Source: Tabrizicola sp. (GTDB taxonomy: Bacteria; Pseudomonadota; Alphaproteobacteria; Rhodobacterales; Rhodobacteraceae). Taken from it: a DNA stretch of 64,000 nucleotides. The stretch is from NCBI RefSeq assembly GCF_030373185.1, contig NZ_JAUCZH010000005.1:62001-126000 (forward strand), read 5' to 3'. Under the pieces are notes generated by a model, which saw nothing but the letters and a program-made list of their open reading frames with translations, was not told the origin of the DNA and ran no database searches. A program made the position numbers and the translations under genes. Of this stretch, positions 1-8,637 are shown piece by piece; the stretch's first letter is position 1; each line of letters opens with the position of its first letter.

Positions 1-258
1 GCCCGCCGACCAGTAGCTTTGCCAATCCACCCAAGGTGTCTTCTGAATCAGCGCGTAGTCCGCCCCGCCCCGGCAGGCCCCCGCCGCAACGTCCGCCTTG
101 CCGGCAAAGCGGTCTTCGCGGTGGTCCGCAATCGTCGGAAAGCCGCCCGCCACCATCCGCAGACAACTTGCGGCTGCGGGATCACGCCAAAGCCAGACGC
201 CAAGACCGACCATTCCGACAGCGACAATTCCTGCCGCAAACAAGACGAGCTTTTTCAC
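1..258 (-). CDS. Partial exported or membrane-anchored protein (3' end outside the window)
   Basis: Reading the minus strand from a GTG at 258 gives an open frame of 86 codons to the window edge. It begins with Lys-Lys followed by a hydrophobic stretch (LVLFAAGIVAVGMVGLGVWL) typical of a signal peptide or anchor. A Cys- and Trp-containing periplasmic-looking sequence follows. Codon third positions are GC-rich, as in real genes here, whereas the overlapping frames give low-complexity Arg/Pro-rich protein. The start is uncertain: only a weak GGAG lies about 10 bases upstream of the GTG. The gene diverges from the DyP trio, so the 188 bases from 259 to 446 should hold two promoters. I do not recognise the family. 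Confidence 0.5.
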   Translation of the reverse strand, partial: MKKLVLFAAGIVAVGMVGLGVWLWRDPAAASCLRMVAGGFPTIADHREDRFAGKADVAAGACRGGADYALIQKTPWVDWQSYWSAG

Positions 259-446
259 TGTCGCAAGACTCCAAGGGCTTTGACGCGACGCGCAGGTAAT
301 CACAGTTTGATGATCGTCACCAAATGATTTCCAGCGGCCTTCAATCAGAACGCCTGTGGCCTTTTTCCTTCGCAGTTGACATGGTTTAGGCATCGCTTAC
401 GGTCAGCCTGCAAATGGCTTTTGCAGCCGGAAGGGAAACGCGGCCG

Positions 447-1124
447 ATGTCGAACCTTGCCGGCAAAGCCTATGCGATGAATGTGGTTACACCGATGCCG
501 CGCTGGCATTGGTGGGTGAAATCGCTGATCTTCATCACGGTCCGCGCCATTCCGTCGCTGATGGATGGGCTGCGCGGCCTTTCCTTCATCCATTTCGCCC
601 GTTGGGTGGTCTTGCGGTCTGACCAGTGGCCAGATCTGGGCCAACCCCGCCCGCGCAGGCTGCATTTCAATTACACGCTGTTCTGTTCTAATTTCAACGG
701 CACATGGGACCAGTATATCGACGCCTTTTCCGATGCGATTCCGGTGATGCTCGACCTCGCCTGGTTCGGGGATTTCGACTATCCGCACTCCATCCCGCTA
801 GAAAAGTTCCGCCGCTATATTCATCACAACCAGATCAACACCGACTATTACTATAACGCCACCCCCGGCGCGTCCGAGCGTGAGGTGAAGGCCGCGTTGC
901 GTGTCTGGCGTGAGGTGCGCGCGCTTGAAGCTGCCCATGCAACGGCGCCACCCGAGGCCTTCGCCCGGCTTTATGCCGATGCGCTGTGCCGGGTGCAGAA
1001 CGATCTGGGCGCGCAGGGGATGGCCCCGGTGGCCAGTCTGGACACCCTTGCCGCGGCCCGAATCCGCCAGCCCCAGATCGAGGCTCACACCGGCGCAGGG
1101 CAAAAGGCGGCTGACCGGGCATGA
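447..1124 (+). CDS. Uncharacterised protein, first gene of the DyP peroxidase trio
   Basis: This 225-aa protein has no signal peptide and no family I can name. I chose the ATG at 447 because a GGAAGGGA purine stretch precedes it; an in-frame ATG at 414 lacks this. Residues around 45-75 contain IHFARWVVL followed by LHFNYTLFCSNFNGTW, which reads like beta strands of a ferredoxin-like fold. The next gene has a similar HFAR[FW]xVL element. The stop overlaps the start of the next gene (ATGA), so the two are probably translationally coupled. Membership of the alpha+beta-barrel world to which DyP peroxidases belong is inference. Confidence 0.75.
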   Translation: MSNLAGKAYAMNVVTPMPRWHWWVKSLIFITVRAIPSLMDGLRGLSFIHFARWVVLRSDQWPDLGQPRPRRLHFNYTLFCSNFNGTWDQYIDAFSDAIPVMLDLAWFGDFDYPHSIPLEKFRRYIHHNQINTDYYYNATPGASEREVKAALRVWREVRALEAAHATAPPEAFARLYADALCRVQNDLGAQGMAPVASLDTLAAARIRQPQIEAHTGAGQKAADRA

Positions 1125-2089
1125 GCAACTATGACGCCGGGCATTACTTCCTGACGGTCTTTGCACCGATCCGGACCCACCACCCGACCATCGGCACTGA
1201 TATCGGCAGCTCTCACACCATCGACCTGCGTCGTGATCTGTCACTGATGCCAACCGCCAGGCAGGACGCCGCCAGCCGTGACAGCGCGCTGGACAGTCCT
1301 TTCGCCAAGGTTCCCGGCGTTCACTTCGCGCGGTTCCTCGTGCTGGACCAACTGCCTTACAACGGGCGGCGGCCTTCGAATGCGATTTACAACCTGCTGA
1401 AGCGGGTTGATCTGGTCAGGCAACAGGCGGTGGACCATCTGGAAAACGCATGGCTTGTCATGATCATCGACATGGATGCCCCTGACGGCAGCGAAGCCAG
1501 CCTGCGCGCCTGCTCGGATCGGCTGTGGCAAGGGATGGAGCCGGAGCTGCGGCGGGTCTTTGGCCATTGCTTCGGCTTTGACGCGGCCAGCATTCAAGGC
1601 ACGGATGACTGGTTTGCCTATCTTCGCCGGTGTCAGGTCACGACCACCATGCCCTTTAACGACTACTGGACCGAGGCACCACCAAAGGCGCCGCTTTCCC
1701 GCCTGATGCTGGCAGCGGGGGCGCTGATCGCCGTTGCGGGGGCCGGGGCGCTGTGGCTGGGGTTTTGGCCCTTTGGCTGGGGCAGCCTTGTTGCCTTTGC
1801 GGTCGGGCTTTGGCTGGTTTGTGTCGTCGGGCTGATCCTGAAACTTGGCACGACACCTTTTCCGCCCGCGCCTGACAGCGATCTGGCTTCGATCCTGAAG
1901 GCGCTTTACGTTCAGGATCGGCTCAATCGCTTTGCCATGGCCCGGCAAGGCCAGACACCGGAAGACCTGCACCGCGCCTTTGGTGATTTCATCGCAGCCC
2001 ATCAGCCCGCCAACCTTGCCGGGCCGACGCAGCCGCCGGGGCGGCTTCCGGTGAACGACCGGGGCTCAGCACGGGGGCCAAGGCCATGA
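1121..2089 (+). CDS. Uncharacterised membrane protein, second gene of the DyP trio
   Basis: The protein has 322 aa and overlaps both neighbours by 4 bases. Its first 190 residues are soluble and include VHFARFLVLDQLPYNG, similar to IHFARWVVL in the preceding protein, and a strand-like NAWLVMIIDMDAPDG. Two close hydrophobic segments follow at about residues 197-240 (LMLAAGALIAVAGAGALWLG and LVAFAVGLWLVCVVGLIL), forming a membrane hairpin. A short Pro/Gly-rich tail ends the protein. The context suggests it tethers or serves the peroxidase encoded next. I do not recognise a named family. Confidence 0.75.
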   Translation: MSNYDAGHYFLTVFAPIRTHHPTIGTDIGSSHTIDLRRDLSLMPTARQDAASRDSALDSPFAKVPGVHFARFLVLDQLPYNGRRPSNAIYNLLKRVDLVRQQAVDHLENAWLVMIIDMDAPDGSEASLRACSDRLWQGMEPELRRVFGHCFGFDAASIQGTDDWFAYLRRCQVTTTMPFNDYWTEAPPKAPLSRLMLAAGALIAVAGAGALWLGFWPFGWGSLVAFAVGLWLVCVVGLILKLGTTPFPPAPDSDLASILKALYVQDRLNRFAMARQGQTPEDLHRAFGDFIAAHQPANLAGPTQPPGRLPVNDRGSARGPRP

Positions 2090-3726
2090 CCCACAAGATT
2101 GATCTTTGGGATGTGCAGGGCAACATCGTGCGCGCCTATGGCCGCTTCGGCTATCCGCACGCCCGCCACCTGTTCTTTCACTTTGCGACCCCGCAGGCAG
2201 GCCGCGTGGCGCTGGCGTTTCTGACCCCGCTGGTGACCAACGCCGTCACATGGACAGCATCGGACCGCGACCCCGAAACGATGGCACCACGGGTGACGAT
2301 GAACCTTGGGCTGACCTGGCGCGGATTGCAGGCGCTTGGCCTGCCGACCCGTTCGCTGACCGACATGCCGGACGAGTTCATTGACGGCATGGCCCGCCGC
2401 GCACCGATCCTGTCTGATTGCGGCGTGTCGGACCCGGCGAACTGGGATCAGATCTGGCGCGAGTCCGTTACTGACCCGTCAAAGGCGGTGCATCTTTGGG
2501 TCGCGCTGAACGCAAGGATGGACCCGGCGACCGGGGGGCCGGTCAGCCAGCTTGCCGACAGGCTGCACTCCCTGCGCGATCTGCCAAGGAGTCTCGGCGG
2601 GCTTGTCCTGTTGTCGGGGCATGGTGCTGAAGGTCTGGACAATCAGTCGGGGGCGCTCGACATCGTCGATGCGCCCGACGGGGGAAAAGCGGTCCTGCCG
2701 CTGGAACATTTCGGCTTTGCCGACGGTATTTCCGACCCGATCTTCGCCGGGCAGGCAGATCGGTCAATCGACGAGTCGGTGATTGTCGGGCGTGGGCGCT
2801 TTTCGTCAAGGGATGGCTGGTCCGCGCTTGCCCCCGGTGAATTCATTCTGGGCCATGTCGATGAAAGTCAGGAAACCAGCCGCACCGGCCAACCCGCAGA
2901 CCTGATGCGAAACGGCTCTTTCGCGGTGTTTCGCAAGCTGGAACAGGATGTCACCGCCTTTGACGATTACATGGCCGCGCAGGCGGAGGTCTTCGCCAAA
3001 AGCCAAGGCATCCCGCTGGATGAGGCCGCGATCACCCTGAAGGCCAAGATCGTCGGGCGCTGGCCGAATGGCGCACCGCTGGTGACGGTTCCCACCTATG
3101 CCGACATGCAGCGCTTTGGCGCGGAATGGGCTGATGTGCAGAAGATCTACGCCCGCAAAGGCCCGCGCAGCAAATCCGATCAGCAACGACTTGCCGCGTG
3201 GCGTCGGGCGCTGAACGACTTCACCTTCCGCGAAGACCGTGACGGGCTGTCCTGCCCGCTTGGTGCGCATATCCGACGGGGCAATCCGCGTGACATGCTG
3301 GATCCGCTGATCGCATCGCCCAGCGTGCTGCGCAGAACGGGTGCCGCATTGACCAACCGTCGCCGTATCCTGCGCCGTGGTATTCCTTACGGCGCCTTTG
3401 GCGATGGCGATGGAGAGCGCGGGCTGTTGTTCATTGCGATCTGTGCCGACCTGCAACGTCAGTATGAGTTCGTGCAGCAGCAATGGATGAACCACGGGAT
3501 GGACATGCAGGCTGGCAACAATGGGTGTCCGCTGATCGGGCGGCGCGAGGCAGAGGCGGCCGATGTTCCGGCGTTTACGCTGCCGCAAAAGGCTGGCAGT
3601 GGAAAACCGCCGCATTTCCTGCCCGCCATGCCGGACTTTGTCAGAACCAAAGGCGGGGACTATTTCTTCCTGCCCAGTCTGACAGCCTTGCGGATCATGT
3701 CGATTGGCGGGTTTGACCCGACCTGA
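2086..3726 (+). CDS. DyP-type heme peroxidase
   Basis: This 546-aa protein carries the DyP signature GFADGISDPIF at about residues 210-220; the Asp of GxxDG assists peroxide cleavage in this family. It also carries CPLGAHIRRGNPRD at about 391-404, where the His is the expected proximal heme ligand. DyP peroxidases oxidise dyes, phenolics and other reductants with hydrogen peroxide. It is longer than the 300-400 aa of many bacterial DyPs and nearer in length to the larger subgroups. No signal peptide is visible, so a cytoplasmic or partner-tethered location is likely. The start overlaps the upstream stop (ATGA). The natural substrate cannot be read from sequence. Confidence 0.93.
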   Translation: MTHKIDLWDVQGNIVRAYGRFGYPHARHLFFHFATPQAGRVALAFLTPLVTNAVTWTASDRDPETMAPRVTMNLGLTWRGLQALGLPTRSLTDMPDEFIDGMARRAPILSDCGVSDPANWDQIWRESVTDPSKAVHLWVALNARMDPATGGPVSQLADRLHSLRDLPRSLGGLVLLSGHGAEGLDNQSGALDIVDAPDGGKAVLPLEHFGFADGISDPIFAGQADRSIDESVIVGRGRFSSRDGWSALAPGEFILGHVDESQETSRTGQPADLMRNGSFAVFRKLEQDVTAFDDYMAAQAEVFAKSQGIPLDEAAITLKAKIVGRWPNGAPLVTVPTYADMQRFGAEWADVQKIYARKGPRSKSDQQRLAAWRRALNDFTFREDRDGLSCPLGAHIRRGNPRDMLDPLIASPSVLRRTGAALTNRRRILRRGIPYGAFGDGDGERGLLFIAICADLQRQYEFVQQQWMNHGMDMQAGNNGCPLIGRREAEAADVPAFTLPQKAGSGKPPHFLPAMPDFVRTKGGDYFFLPSLTALRIMSIGGFDPT

Positions 3727-3789
3727 TCTTCGGGCTGCGTCGGGGCGGTCAGTGTTGCGGTTGCCCCGGATGGATATTGAATGCGGACC

Positions 3790-4257
3790 TTACTCCCCGG
3801 CGAAGGCGGCGCGCGCTTCGCGGGTCTCTTTCGCCTCATGGGCCTTTGCCTGGTGCTTCGGGCCGGAGGCGGGAAAGAGTTCCTGGATCTGGCCAAACTC
3901 GGTCTTGACGACCAGGCGTCCATCGGTTTCGCGGCTTACGCCAATGTCTTGCAGTAGATAGGGCGGAAAGGCCTCCAGCCGCTCGATAAGGTCGGCCTGG
4001 CGTCGGTTTTCGCGCTGGGTGCGGAATGCGCGGTCCAGCAGGCCGGACAAAAGCGACCGCAGGCGGCCAAGCATGCTGATGCGGCGGCGCTGACGGGCTG
4101 TCTTGGCAAGCTCAGCCGCAAGCGCAGTAAACATCTCTCTTTCGGTCATCGTTTCGGAATGTGCTGCCCTGTCAGCCTGCGCCGCCTTGTCGAGGCGGGA
4201 ACCGAAGAGGGCGGCGACGGTTTGTGCGTTGAACAGGTGCATGTCGGTGGTCTCCAT
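3790..4257 (-). CDS. Small protein with a DUF1127-like C-terminal segment
   Basis: The product is 155 aa. Its middle is helical and Arg-rich (about residues 50-95). The segment LIERLEAFPPYLLQDIGVSR at about 92-111 resembles the DUF1127 pattern (R.L..L....L.DIGl.R), a short Arg-rich motif found in alphaproteobacterial proteins, some of them RNA-associated. Upstream residues look like a coiled coil. A second possible start is Met6. It reads toward the DyP trio and sits downstream of the Crp/Fnr gene on the same strand, with about 100 bases between. The function is unknown and the DUF1127 link is a judgement by eye. Confidence 0.65.
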   Translation of the reverse strand: METTDMHLFNAQTVAALFGSRLDKAAQADRAAHSETMTEREMFTALAAELAKTARQRRRISMLGRLRSLLSGLLDRAFRTQRENRRQADLIERLEAFPPYLLQDIGVSRETDGRLVVKTEFGQIQELFPASGPKHQAKAHEAKETREARAAFAGE

Positions 4258-4355
4258 CTGATTTCGCCGCCGGATCGTTGTCCGGCTGATGAGATCACCA
4301 TGAAGTCTTCCGCACCGTCTGGCTGTTCCCCCGGTTACAGGCCCTGCACGCCGGA

Positions 4356-5075
4356 TTATTCTTCGGCAATCTGGCGAAGGGCAGCCACATTGCAGCGCCA
4401 GACGGTGCCGTCCTGTTCCAGCACGCCCAGTTCGCGAAATTCCTGTAGCATCCGGTTCAGCTTCGGACGGCTGGCCCCGACCAGAAGCCCCAGATCGGTC
4501 TGGTTCACATTCAGACCAAGCATTTCGAACGCTTCCAGATCTTCGCCGTTCATCTGGTGCAGGGAAAACAGCAGGAACCGGGCAAATCTGGCGTGCAACT
4601 GGTAAAGCGAGACAGATTCCAGCCGGTCATTCGTGCCGCGCAACAGGGCGCCAAGATGACCGATGGCGGCCTCATGCAGGGCCGGAAAGCGGGAGGCTAT
4701 CTCACGATAGTCCTTGCGTGACAGCACCAGTGCCTCGACCCGGGTGACTGCGGTTGCGGCGCTGCTGCGTTCCGCGCCGTCCAGGCAGGCAATTTCCCCG
4801 ACCAGATCGCCCGCCTCTGCAATGCGGATCAAAAGCTCGCGGCCATTCTGGGACAGGTTTGACAGTTTCATCCGGCCCTGGGTCAAGGCCAACATGAAGT
4901 CGCCCGGATCTCCCTTCTCGAAAATGACCTCGCCAGCGTTCCAGCGGCGGCGAAGGGCGACCCGTGGCAATTCGGCCAGAACGTCATCATCAGCGGCGCG
5001 GAAGATCGGAAACGAACGCCAGACGGCACGGTCTTTCCGGATCTGATCGTCCGAAGTGGCGGGTTTGGTTTGCAT
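4356..5075 (-). CDS. Crp/Fnr-family transcriptional regulator
   Basis: This 239-aa protein has the two-domain layout of the family. The N-terminal cyclic-nucleotide-binding fold includes AGEVIFEKGDPGDFML and GELLIRIAEAGDLVGEIACL-like beta-roll strands. A C-terminal winged helix-turn-helix lies around NQTDLGLLVGASRPKLNRML. The N-terminus lacks the cysteine cluster of FNR-type iron-sulfur sensors, so it is closer to Crp-like members; the ligand is unknown. No paired target gene is obvious. Its neighbours are an epimerase gene upstream and a DUF1127-like gene downstream, all on the minus strand. Confidence 0.9.
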   Translation of the reverse strand: MQTKPATSDDQIRKDRAVWRSFPIFRAADDDVLAELPRVALRRRWNAGEVIFEKGDPGDFMLALTQGRMKLSNLSQNGRELLIRIAEAGDLVGEIACLDGAERSSAATAVTRVEALVLSRKDYREIASRFPALHEAAIGHLGALLRGTNDRLESVSLYQLHARFARFLLFSLHQMNGEDLEAFEMLGLNVNQTDLGLLVGASRPKLNRMLQEFRELGVLEQDGTVWRCNVAALRQIAEE

Positions 5076-5206
5076 CTCTGGGCTCGTGCAGAACAGGGGG
5101 GGAGGGTCAAATGCAGTTCATGTTTTCAAGCACCCGCAACAGTCTGCCGGGACAGAGCCCAAGGTCAACCGCCCCCAGCCTGACGGAGTTTGCGACAGAG
5201 GAGGTC

Positions 5207-6220
5207 TCAGACCCGGTAGTAGTCGCGATACCATGCGACGAAGGCCGCCACACCATCATGAACCGACGTTTCAGGGCGATAACCGGTCAGTTTCTGCAAA
5301 AGGCCGCAATCGGCCCAGGTTTCGGGGACATCGCCCTTCTGCATCTCCATGAAGTTCTTTCGGATATCCATCCCCAGCGCCCGCTCGATCTCGGTGATGA
5401 AATCCATCAGTGGCACGCGGGTGCTGTTGCCGATGTTCACCGTGCGGAACGGGGCCACGGGGCTGAGGCTGTCGCCCTCGGCAATGGCACCGGGTGTTTC
5501 GGGCCGGACCGGGGGCTGATCGACAAGCAGCCGGATGCCGCGCACCAGATCGGCGACATAGGTGAAGTCACGCGCCATCTGCCCGTTGTTGTAGACGTCG
5601 ATCGGCTCTCCGGCCAAGGCGGCACGAACGAACTTGAACAGCGCCATGTCGGGCCGCCCCCATGGCCCGTAGACGGTGAAGAAACGGAACATGGTGGTCG
5701 GCAGCGACCACAGATGGGCATAGGAATGGGCCATCGCCTCATTCGCGCTTTTCGTGGCGGCATAAAGCGTCAGCGGATGCGCGGTCTTCTGCGTTTCGGC
5801 AAAGGGCATGTCGGTATTCGCGCCGTAGACCGAGGATGTGGAGGCCATCAAGAGATGCTCAACCCCAAGCACCCGCGCACATTCCATGACGTTGAACGCG
5901 CCGATCAGGTTTGATTCGACATAGGACCGGGGGTTCTCCAGCGAGTAGCGCACCCCGGCCTGAGCCGCGAGGTGAATGATCACCTCGGGTCGTTCCCGTT
6001 CGCACAGGGCCTGAAGCCGGGGCATGTCTTCCAGCATCCCCTCATCACAGGAAAAGCCGGGCGATTGCAGCAGGATCTGGTGCCGATGCCGCTTCAGCGC
6101 CACGTCGTAATAGGGGGTCATCCCGTCATAGCCAACGACGCGAAAGCCCTCTTTCAGCATCAGTTGCGCCAGATGAAAGCCGATGAAGCCGGCGGTGCCG
6201 GTGATCAGGACGGTGCGCAT
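5207..6220 (-). CDS. NAD-dependent epimerase, probably UDP-glucuronate 4-epimerase
   Basis: The protein is 337 aa from the ATG at 6220, which has a strong AAGGAGAAG site and starts directly at the Rossmann fold (MRTVLITGTAGFIGFHLA). The SDR catalytic set is present: the Ser-Thr-Ser-Ser before VYGANTDMPF, and YAATK. FFTVYGPWGRPDMALF is characteristic of UDP-glucuronate 4-epimerases of the LpsL/Cap1J type, which make UDP-galacturonate for surface polysaccharide. No other polysaccharide genes flank it here, so the sugar assignment rests on these motifs. A Rho-independent terminator at 6291-6323 separates it from rpsU. Confidence 0.88.
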   Translation of the reverse strand: MRTVLITGTAGFIGFHLAQLMLKEGFRVVGYDGMTPYYDVALKRHRHQILLQSPGFSCDEGMLEDMPRLQALCERERPEVIIHLAAQAGVRYSLENPRSYVESNLIGAFNVMECARVLGVEHLLMASTSSVYGANTDMPFAETQKTAHPLTLYAATKSANEAMAHSYAHLWSLPTTMFRFFTVYGPWGRPDMALFKFVRAALAGEPIDVYNNGQMARDFTYVADLVRGIRLLVDQPPVRPETPGAIAEGDSLSPVAPFRTVNIGNSTRVPLMDFITEIERALGMDIRKNFMEMQKGDVPETWADCGLLQKLTGYRPETSVHDGVAAFVAWYRDYYRV

Positions 6221-6290
6221 GGGCCTGCTTCTCCTTGCATGGATCAGGCGTTCTTCTTCCGGCAATCAGATGTCAAGGCCTTGTCTGCAA

Positions 6291-6323
6291 TGAAAAACCC
6301 CCGGCCTTTGAGGGACGGGGGTT
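6291..6323 (-). terminator. Intrinsic terminator of rpsU
   Basis: Perfect 8-bp inverted repeat AACCCCCG (6296-6303) and CGGGGGTT (6316-6323) with a 12-base loop. On the minus strand it is followed by TTTTTCA. It lies 39 bases after the rpsU stop. Confidence 0.9.
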
Positions 6324-6361
6324 GATCGGGCGGGTATCGCTACCCCAGCTTCGCTGACGCC

Positions 6362-6568
6362 TTAGAGGCCGCCTTCACGCTGAAGCTTCTTCCGGGCGAG
6401 TTTCCTCGCGCGGCGAACGGCTTCGGCCTGTTCGCGTGCTTTCTTGACGGAGGGCTTCTCGAAATGTTGCTTGAGCTTCATTTCCCGAAACACCCCTTCG
6501 CGCTGAAGTTTTTTCTTCAGAGCACGGAGAGCCTGTTCGACGTTATTGTCGCGGACGCTGACCTGCAT
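6362..6568 (-). CDS. rpsU: 30S ribosomal protein S21
   Basis: The 68-aa product begins [20 protein letters not shown] and is rich in Lys and Arg throughout, matching S21. This small protein of the 30S subunit helps base pairing between 16S rRNA and the Shine-Dalgarno sequence. Length and basic composition fit the alphaproteobacterial form. It is monocistronic, with its own terminator downstream. Its start is 107 bases from the divergent COQ9 gene. Confidence 0.97.
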   Translation of the reverse strand: MQVSVRDNNVEQALRALKKKLQREGVFREMKLKQHFEKPSVKKAREQAEAVRRARKLARKKLQREGGL

Positions 6569-6675
6569 GTGGTTGTCACCACCTTCCTAGGTTAAAGTTG
6601 CACTGACTTGTGCAGGCCCGCGCCCTATAACAAAGCGAGGGTGGCTTGTCCACCAAAGCCGGAATGGAGGCTCTG

Positions 6676-7347
6676 ATGACCGATGACACGAAAGACCGGG
6701 TGCTGGACGCGGCGCTGGTTCATGTGCCTTTTGACGGCTGGTCGGAAAAGACCCTGCGCGCGGCGGCGGCGGAATGCGGGGTGGATGCCGGCCTTGCGCG
6801 GGCGCTTTTCCCGCGCGGCGGGGTCGATCTGGCGCTGGCCTATCATGCGCGAGGGGATGCGGAAATGATGGCCCGTCTGGCCGCGATGGACCTGACCGCC
6901 CAACGCTACCGCGACCGGATCGCCACTGCCATCCGCACAAGGCTGGAACTGGCAGATCAGGAACTGGTGCGGCGTGGCTCCACCCTGTTTTCGCTGCCGC
7001 AATATGCGGGCGACGGGGCAAAGGCGGTCTGGGGAACGGCTGACAAGATCTGGACGGCGCTGGGCGATACTTCGCAAGACCTGAACTGGTATACCAAGCG
7101 CGCCACGCTTTCGGCGGTCTATGGCGCGACGGTGCTATACTGGCTGGGCGATACCTCGGACGGCCACCACGCGACGTGGGAATTCCTTGACCGCCGGATC
7201 GATGGCGTGATGCAGGTGGAAAAGCTGAAGGCGTCCATGCGGGAAAATCCGCTGGGCAAGGCGATCATGGCGGGGCCGGTAAAGATCATGGAAAGCATTC
7301 GTGCGCCAAAACTGCCGGACGACCTGCCCGGCCGCCATCAGGGCTGA
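6676..7347 (+). CDS. COQ9-family ubiquinone biosynthesis protein
   Basis: The ATG at 6676 is preceded by GGAGG at the right distance and is preferred over the ATG at 6646; it gives 223 aa. The C-terminal half has the COQ9 hallmark LYWLGDTSDGHHATWEFLDR. The N-terminal half looks like the TetR-like helical fold known for this family. COQ9 binds lipid intermediates and supports COQ7-type hydroxylation in ubiquinone synthesis. The next gene, a quinone oxidoreductase homologue, starts 32 bases later. Confidence 0.92.
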   Translation: MTDDTKDRVLDAALVHVPFDGWSEKTLRAAAAECGVDAGLARALFPRGGVDLALAYHARGDAEMMARLAAMDLTAQRYRDRIATAIRTRLELADQELVRRGSTLFSLPQYAGDGAKAVWGTADKIWTALGDTSQDLNWYTKRATLSAVYGATVLYWLGDTSDGHHATWEFLDRRIDGVMQVEKLKASMRENPLGKAIMAGPVKIMESIRAPKLPDDLPGRHQG

Positions 7348-7378
7348 GATAACTTTCAGCGGAAAGACCAAGGAAGAC

Positions 7379-8371
7379 ATGACACTTTCCCACAGCATGC
7401 TTGCCGTCGAAATCTCGGTCCCCGGTGGACCGGATGTCCTGACCCCCTGTTCGGTGCCGGTTCCGGTGCCGGGGCATGGCCAGATCATCATCCGCGTCGC
7501 CTATGCCGGGGTGAACCGCCCCGATGCGCTGCAACGCGCCGGGGCCTATGCGCCGCCGCCGTCAGCCTCGCCTTTGCCGGGGCTGGAATGTTCCGGCACG
7601 GTGGTCGAGGTCGGGCCGGGCGTATCGCGCTGGCAGATCGGGGATCAGGTCTGTGCGCTTTTGCCGGGCGGAGGCTATGCCGAATATGCGGTCACCCATG
7701 AGGCGCATGCCCTGCCCATCCCGCGCGGCCTTTCCCTGCGTGAAGCTGCCTGCCTGCCGGAAACCTGCTATACCGTATGGTCCAACATGGTGATGCGGGG
7801 CGGGCTAAGCGCGGGGGAGCGGTTTCTTGTCCATGGCGGCACATCCGGCATCGGCACCACAGCCATCCAGATTGCCAGGGCCCTTGGCGCGCGGGTTTTC
7901 ACAACTGCCGGATCGGATGAAAAATGCGCGGTCTGTCGCGACCTTGGCGCCGAAGTCGCGCTGAACTACCGGACAGATGATTTTGTGCCGGTGCTGAAGT
8001 CTGAGGGTGGGGCGAACCTGATCCTCGACATGGTCGGCGGCCCATATATCGAACGCAATATCAAGGCCTTGGCTGATGATGGTCGTCTGGTGCAGATCGC
8101 ATTCCTGCAAGGCCCGAAAGTGACGATCAATCTGGCCGAGGTGATGACCCGGCGGCTGACCTTCACCGGGTCCACGCTCCGCCCGCAGTCCGACCTTGCC
8201 AAGGCGCGGATTGCCCGTGAGGTGGAAACGCATGTCTGGCCAATGATTGAACGTGGCGCTCTGCGCGTGGTCATGGACAGCGAGTTTGCGCTTGCAGAAG
8301 CCGCCGCCGCCCATTGGCGGATCGAGGCGGAAGGGCATGTCGGCAAGATCGTTCTTCGGGTCGAGGGCTGA
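7379..8371 (+). CDS. Zinc-independent NAD(P)H quinone oxidoreductase (PIG3-like MDR protein)
   Basis: The product is 330 aa from the ATG at 7379, preceded by AAGGAAG; Met7 (7397) is a possible alternative. It is a medium-chain reductase with a GroES-like N-terminal domain (GLECSGTVVEVGPGVSRW) and a Rossmann segment LVHGGTSGIGTTAIQIARA. The zinc-ligand cysteines of alcohol dehydrogenases are absent. PIG3-type enzymes reduce small quinones with NADPH. It follows the COQ9 gene closely and may be co-transcribed with it. Confidence 0.9.
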   Translation: MTLSHSMLAVEISVPGGPDVLTPCSVPVPVPGHGQIIIRVAYAGVNRPDALQRAGAYAPPPSASPLPGLECSGTVVEVGPGVSRWQIGDQVCALLPGGGYAEYAVTHEAHALPIPRGLSLREAACLPETCYTVWSNMVMRGGLSAGERFLVHGGTSGIGTTAIQIARALGARVFTTAGSDEKCAVCRDLGAEVALNYRTDDFVPVLKSEGGANLILDMVGGPYIERNIKALADDGRLVQIAFLQGPKVTINLAEVMTRRLTFTGSTLRPQSDLAKARIAREVETHVWPMIERGALRVVMDSEFALAEAAAAHWRIEAEGHVGKIVLRVEG

Positions 8372-8637
8372 GGTCGGCGGGCTTTGGCACCGCCAGCGAC
8401 CGCCCCGGCAATCTGCCGCTTGACGCGTAAATGACGCATCCTTTGCGGATTGACGGTTCTTTCACGCGCAACCGCAGATTGGGTTTGCTAGGTGTTGGTC
8501 AGGCGGGATCGGGTAGTTCGATCCATGACTAGGCCGACCGGCAGTTCCCCAGTTGCCCCGGCACCGGGTATTTTAACAAGTCCTTTTCCCTGTTCTTCCC
8601 CTCGATCCTGTTTCCACGGTTCCGATCCCGCCACATC

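Noticed and set aside
8500-8530. GGTAGTTCGATCC resembling a tRNA T-arm
   Set aside because: No acceptor stem, anticodon arm or D-arm can be folded around it; it is just a 6-bp hairpin.
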